A stretch of DNA of 64,000 bases from Rugalucina vietnamica. Lineage: Eukaryota > Mollusca > Bivalvia > Lucinida > Lucinidae. The position numbers and the translations under genes are program-made. The notes beneath the pieces are model-generated. The model was given only the letters and a program-made list of their open reading frames with translations. It was not told where the DNA came from and made no database searches. Each line of letters starts with the position of its first letter. Positions within the stretch are counted from its first letter, which is position 1. Of this stretch, positions 63,655 through 64,000 are shown piece after piece. Location of the stretch: positions 67,146,312 through 67,210,311 of the forward strand of contig OZ024870.1 in NCBI GenBank assembly GCA_964017185.1, given 5' to 3'.

Positions 63655-64000
63655 TGTGGTATAAGTTAATTAAATTGGTTTAAGGGGTAATATTTTAGAA
63701 ATTATTAAATCAATGTATGAAAATGCAAAATCGAAGGTAAAATTTTGTAATGAAATAGGTAATGAATTCTTTTGCTCTCTAGGAGTAAGGCAGGGCGAAT
63801 GTCTTTCTCCAATTTTATTCTCTTTATTTTTAAATGATATTGAAGAGCAGTTCATTGTTTCTGGGTTTGAAGGGATAGAGCTTAATATGTTTAAACTTTT
63901 TATGCTGCTGTATGCCGACGATATAGTTATCTTCCCAAATACAGCAGAGGAACTTCAATATGGTTTAAATCTACTGTCAGATTACTGCTTAAAGTGGAAA
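63655..64000 (+). mobile_element. LINE reverse-transcriptase fragment, runs off the window
   Basis: The frame reads NILEIIKSMYENAKSKVKFC, LGVRQGECLSPILFSLFLND and LLYADDIVIFPNTAEELQYG. These are RT palm motifs including the YADD catalytic pair. A stop upstream (near 63670) indicates a frameshift; the downstream end is outside the window. Confidence 0.9.

Overview
The window is eukaryotic, AT-rich DNA with long introns, GT-AG splice junctions, microsatellites and a very dense load of small inverted-repeat elements, tRNA-headed SINEs and LINE pieces. The repeat types (hairpin-headed elements with internal tandem arrays, SINEs with a GGGACGTTAAAC-like tail, G/C-run terminal inverted repeats) and the gene content point to a marine invertebrate, most likely a mollusc and probably a bivalve. 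The species cannot be fixed from the sequence.

One protein-coding gene dominates. On the + strand, 22 exons from 9467 to 49599 join in frame into a 2,640-nt reading frame. It encodes a predicted 879-residue secreted astacin-family zinc metalloprotease ordered signal peptide, propeptide, catalytic domain, EGF-like, CUB, EGF, MAM, MAM, short tail. The two MAM domains have matching exon lengths and phases, so one arose by duplication of the other. A poly(A) signal follows the last exon.

Layout: 1-9400 is intergenic and repeat-filled (palindrome clusters, a LINE end, a 3.35-kb fold-back element built from CAGAATG repeats, several inverted-repeat elements). 9467-49599 is the protease gene. Its introns carry many inverted-repeat elements, an intron minisatellite, a tandem array of palindromic AGGTCAnnnTGACCT sites, and in intron 20 a nest of elements inserted one inside another. 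49600-57300 is intergenic repeats, including a third copy of the large hairpin-headed tandem-repeat element. 57376-62500 (minus strand) is a broken, intronless, transposase-like gene with an XPG/FEN-type nuclease region and a C-terminal cysteine cluster (Academ-like by inference), itself interrupted by a 595-bp inverted-repeat element. The window ends inside a LINE reverse-transcriptase fragment (YADD motif).

The points most worth following are: the EGF-CUB-EGF-MAM-MAM protease architecture; the six perfect and two near-perfect oestrogen-response-element palindromes spaced about 128 bp apart in intron 14; the YY1-like/CArG/ERR-type motif set repeated in 12 units of about 465 bp; the five-level element nest; and the frequent abutment of element ends on splice sites.
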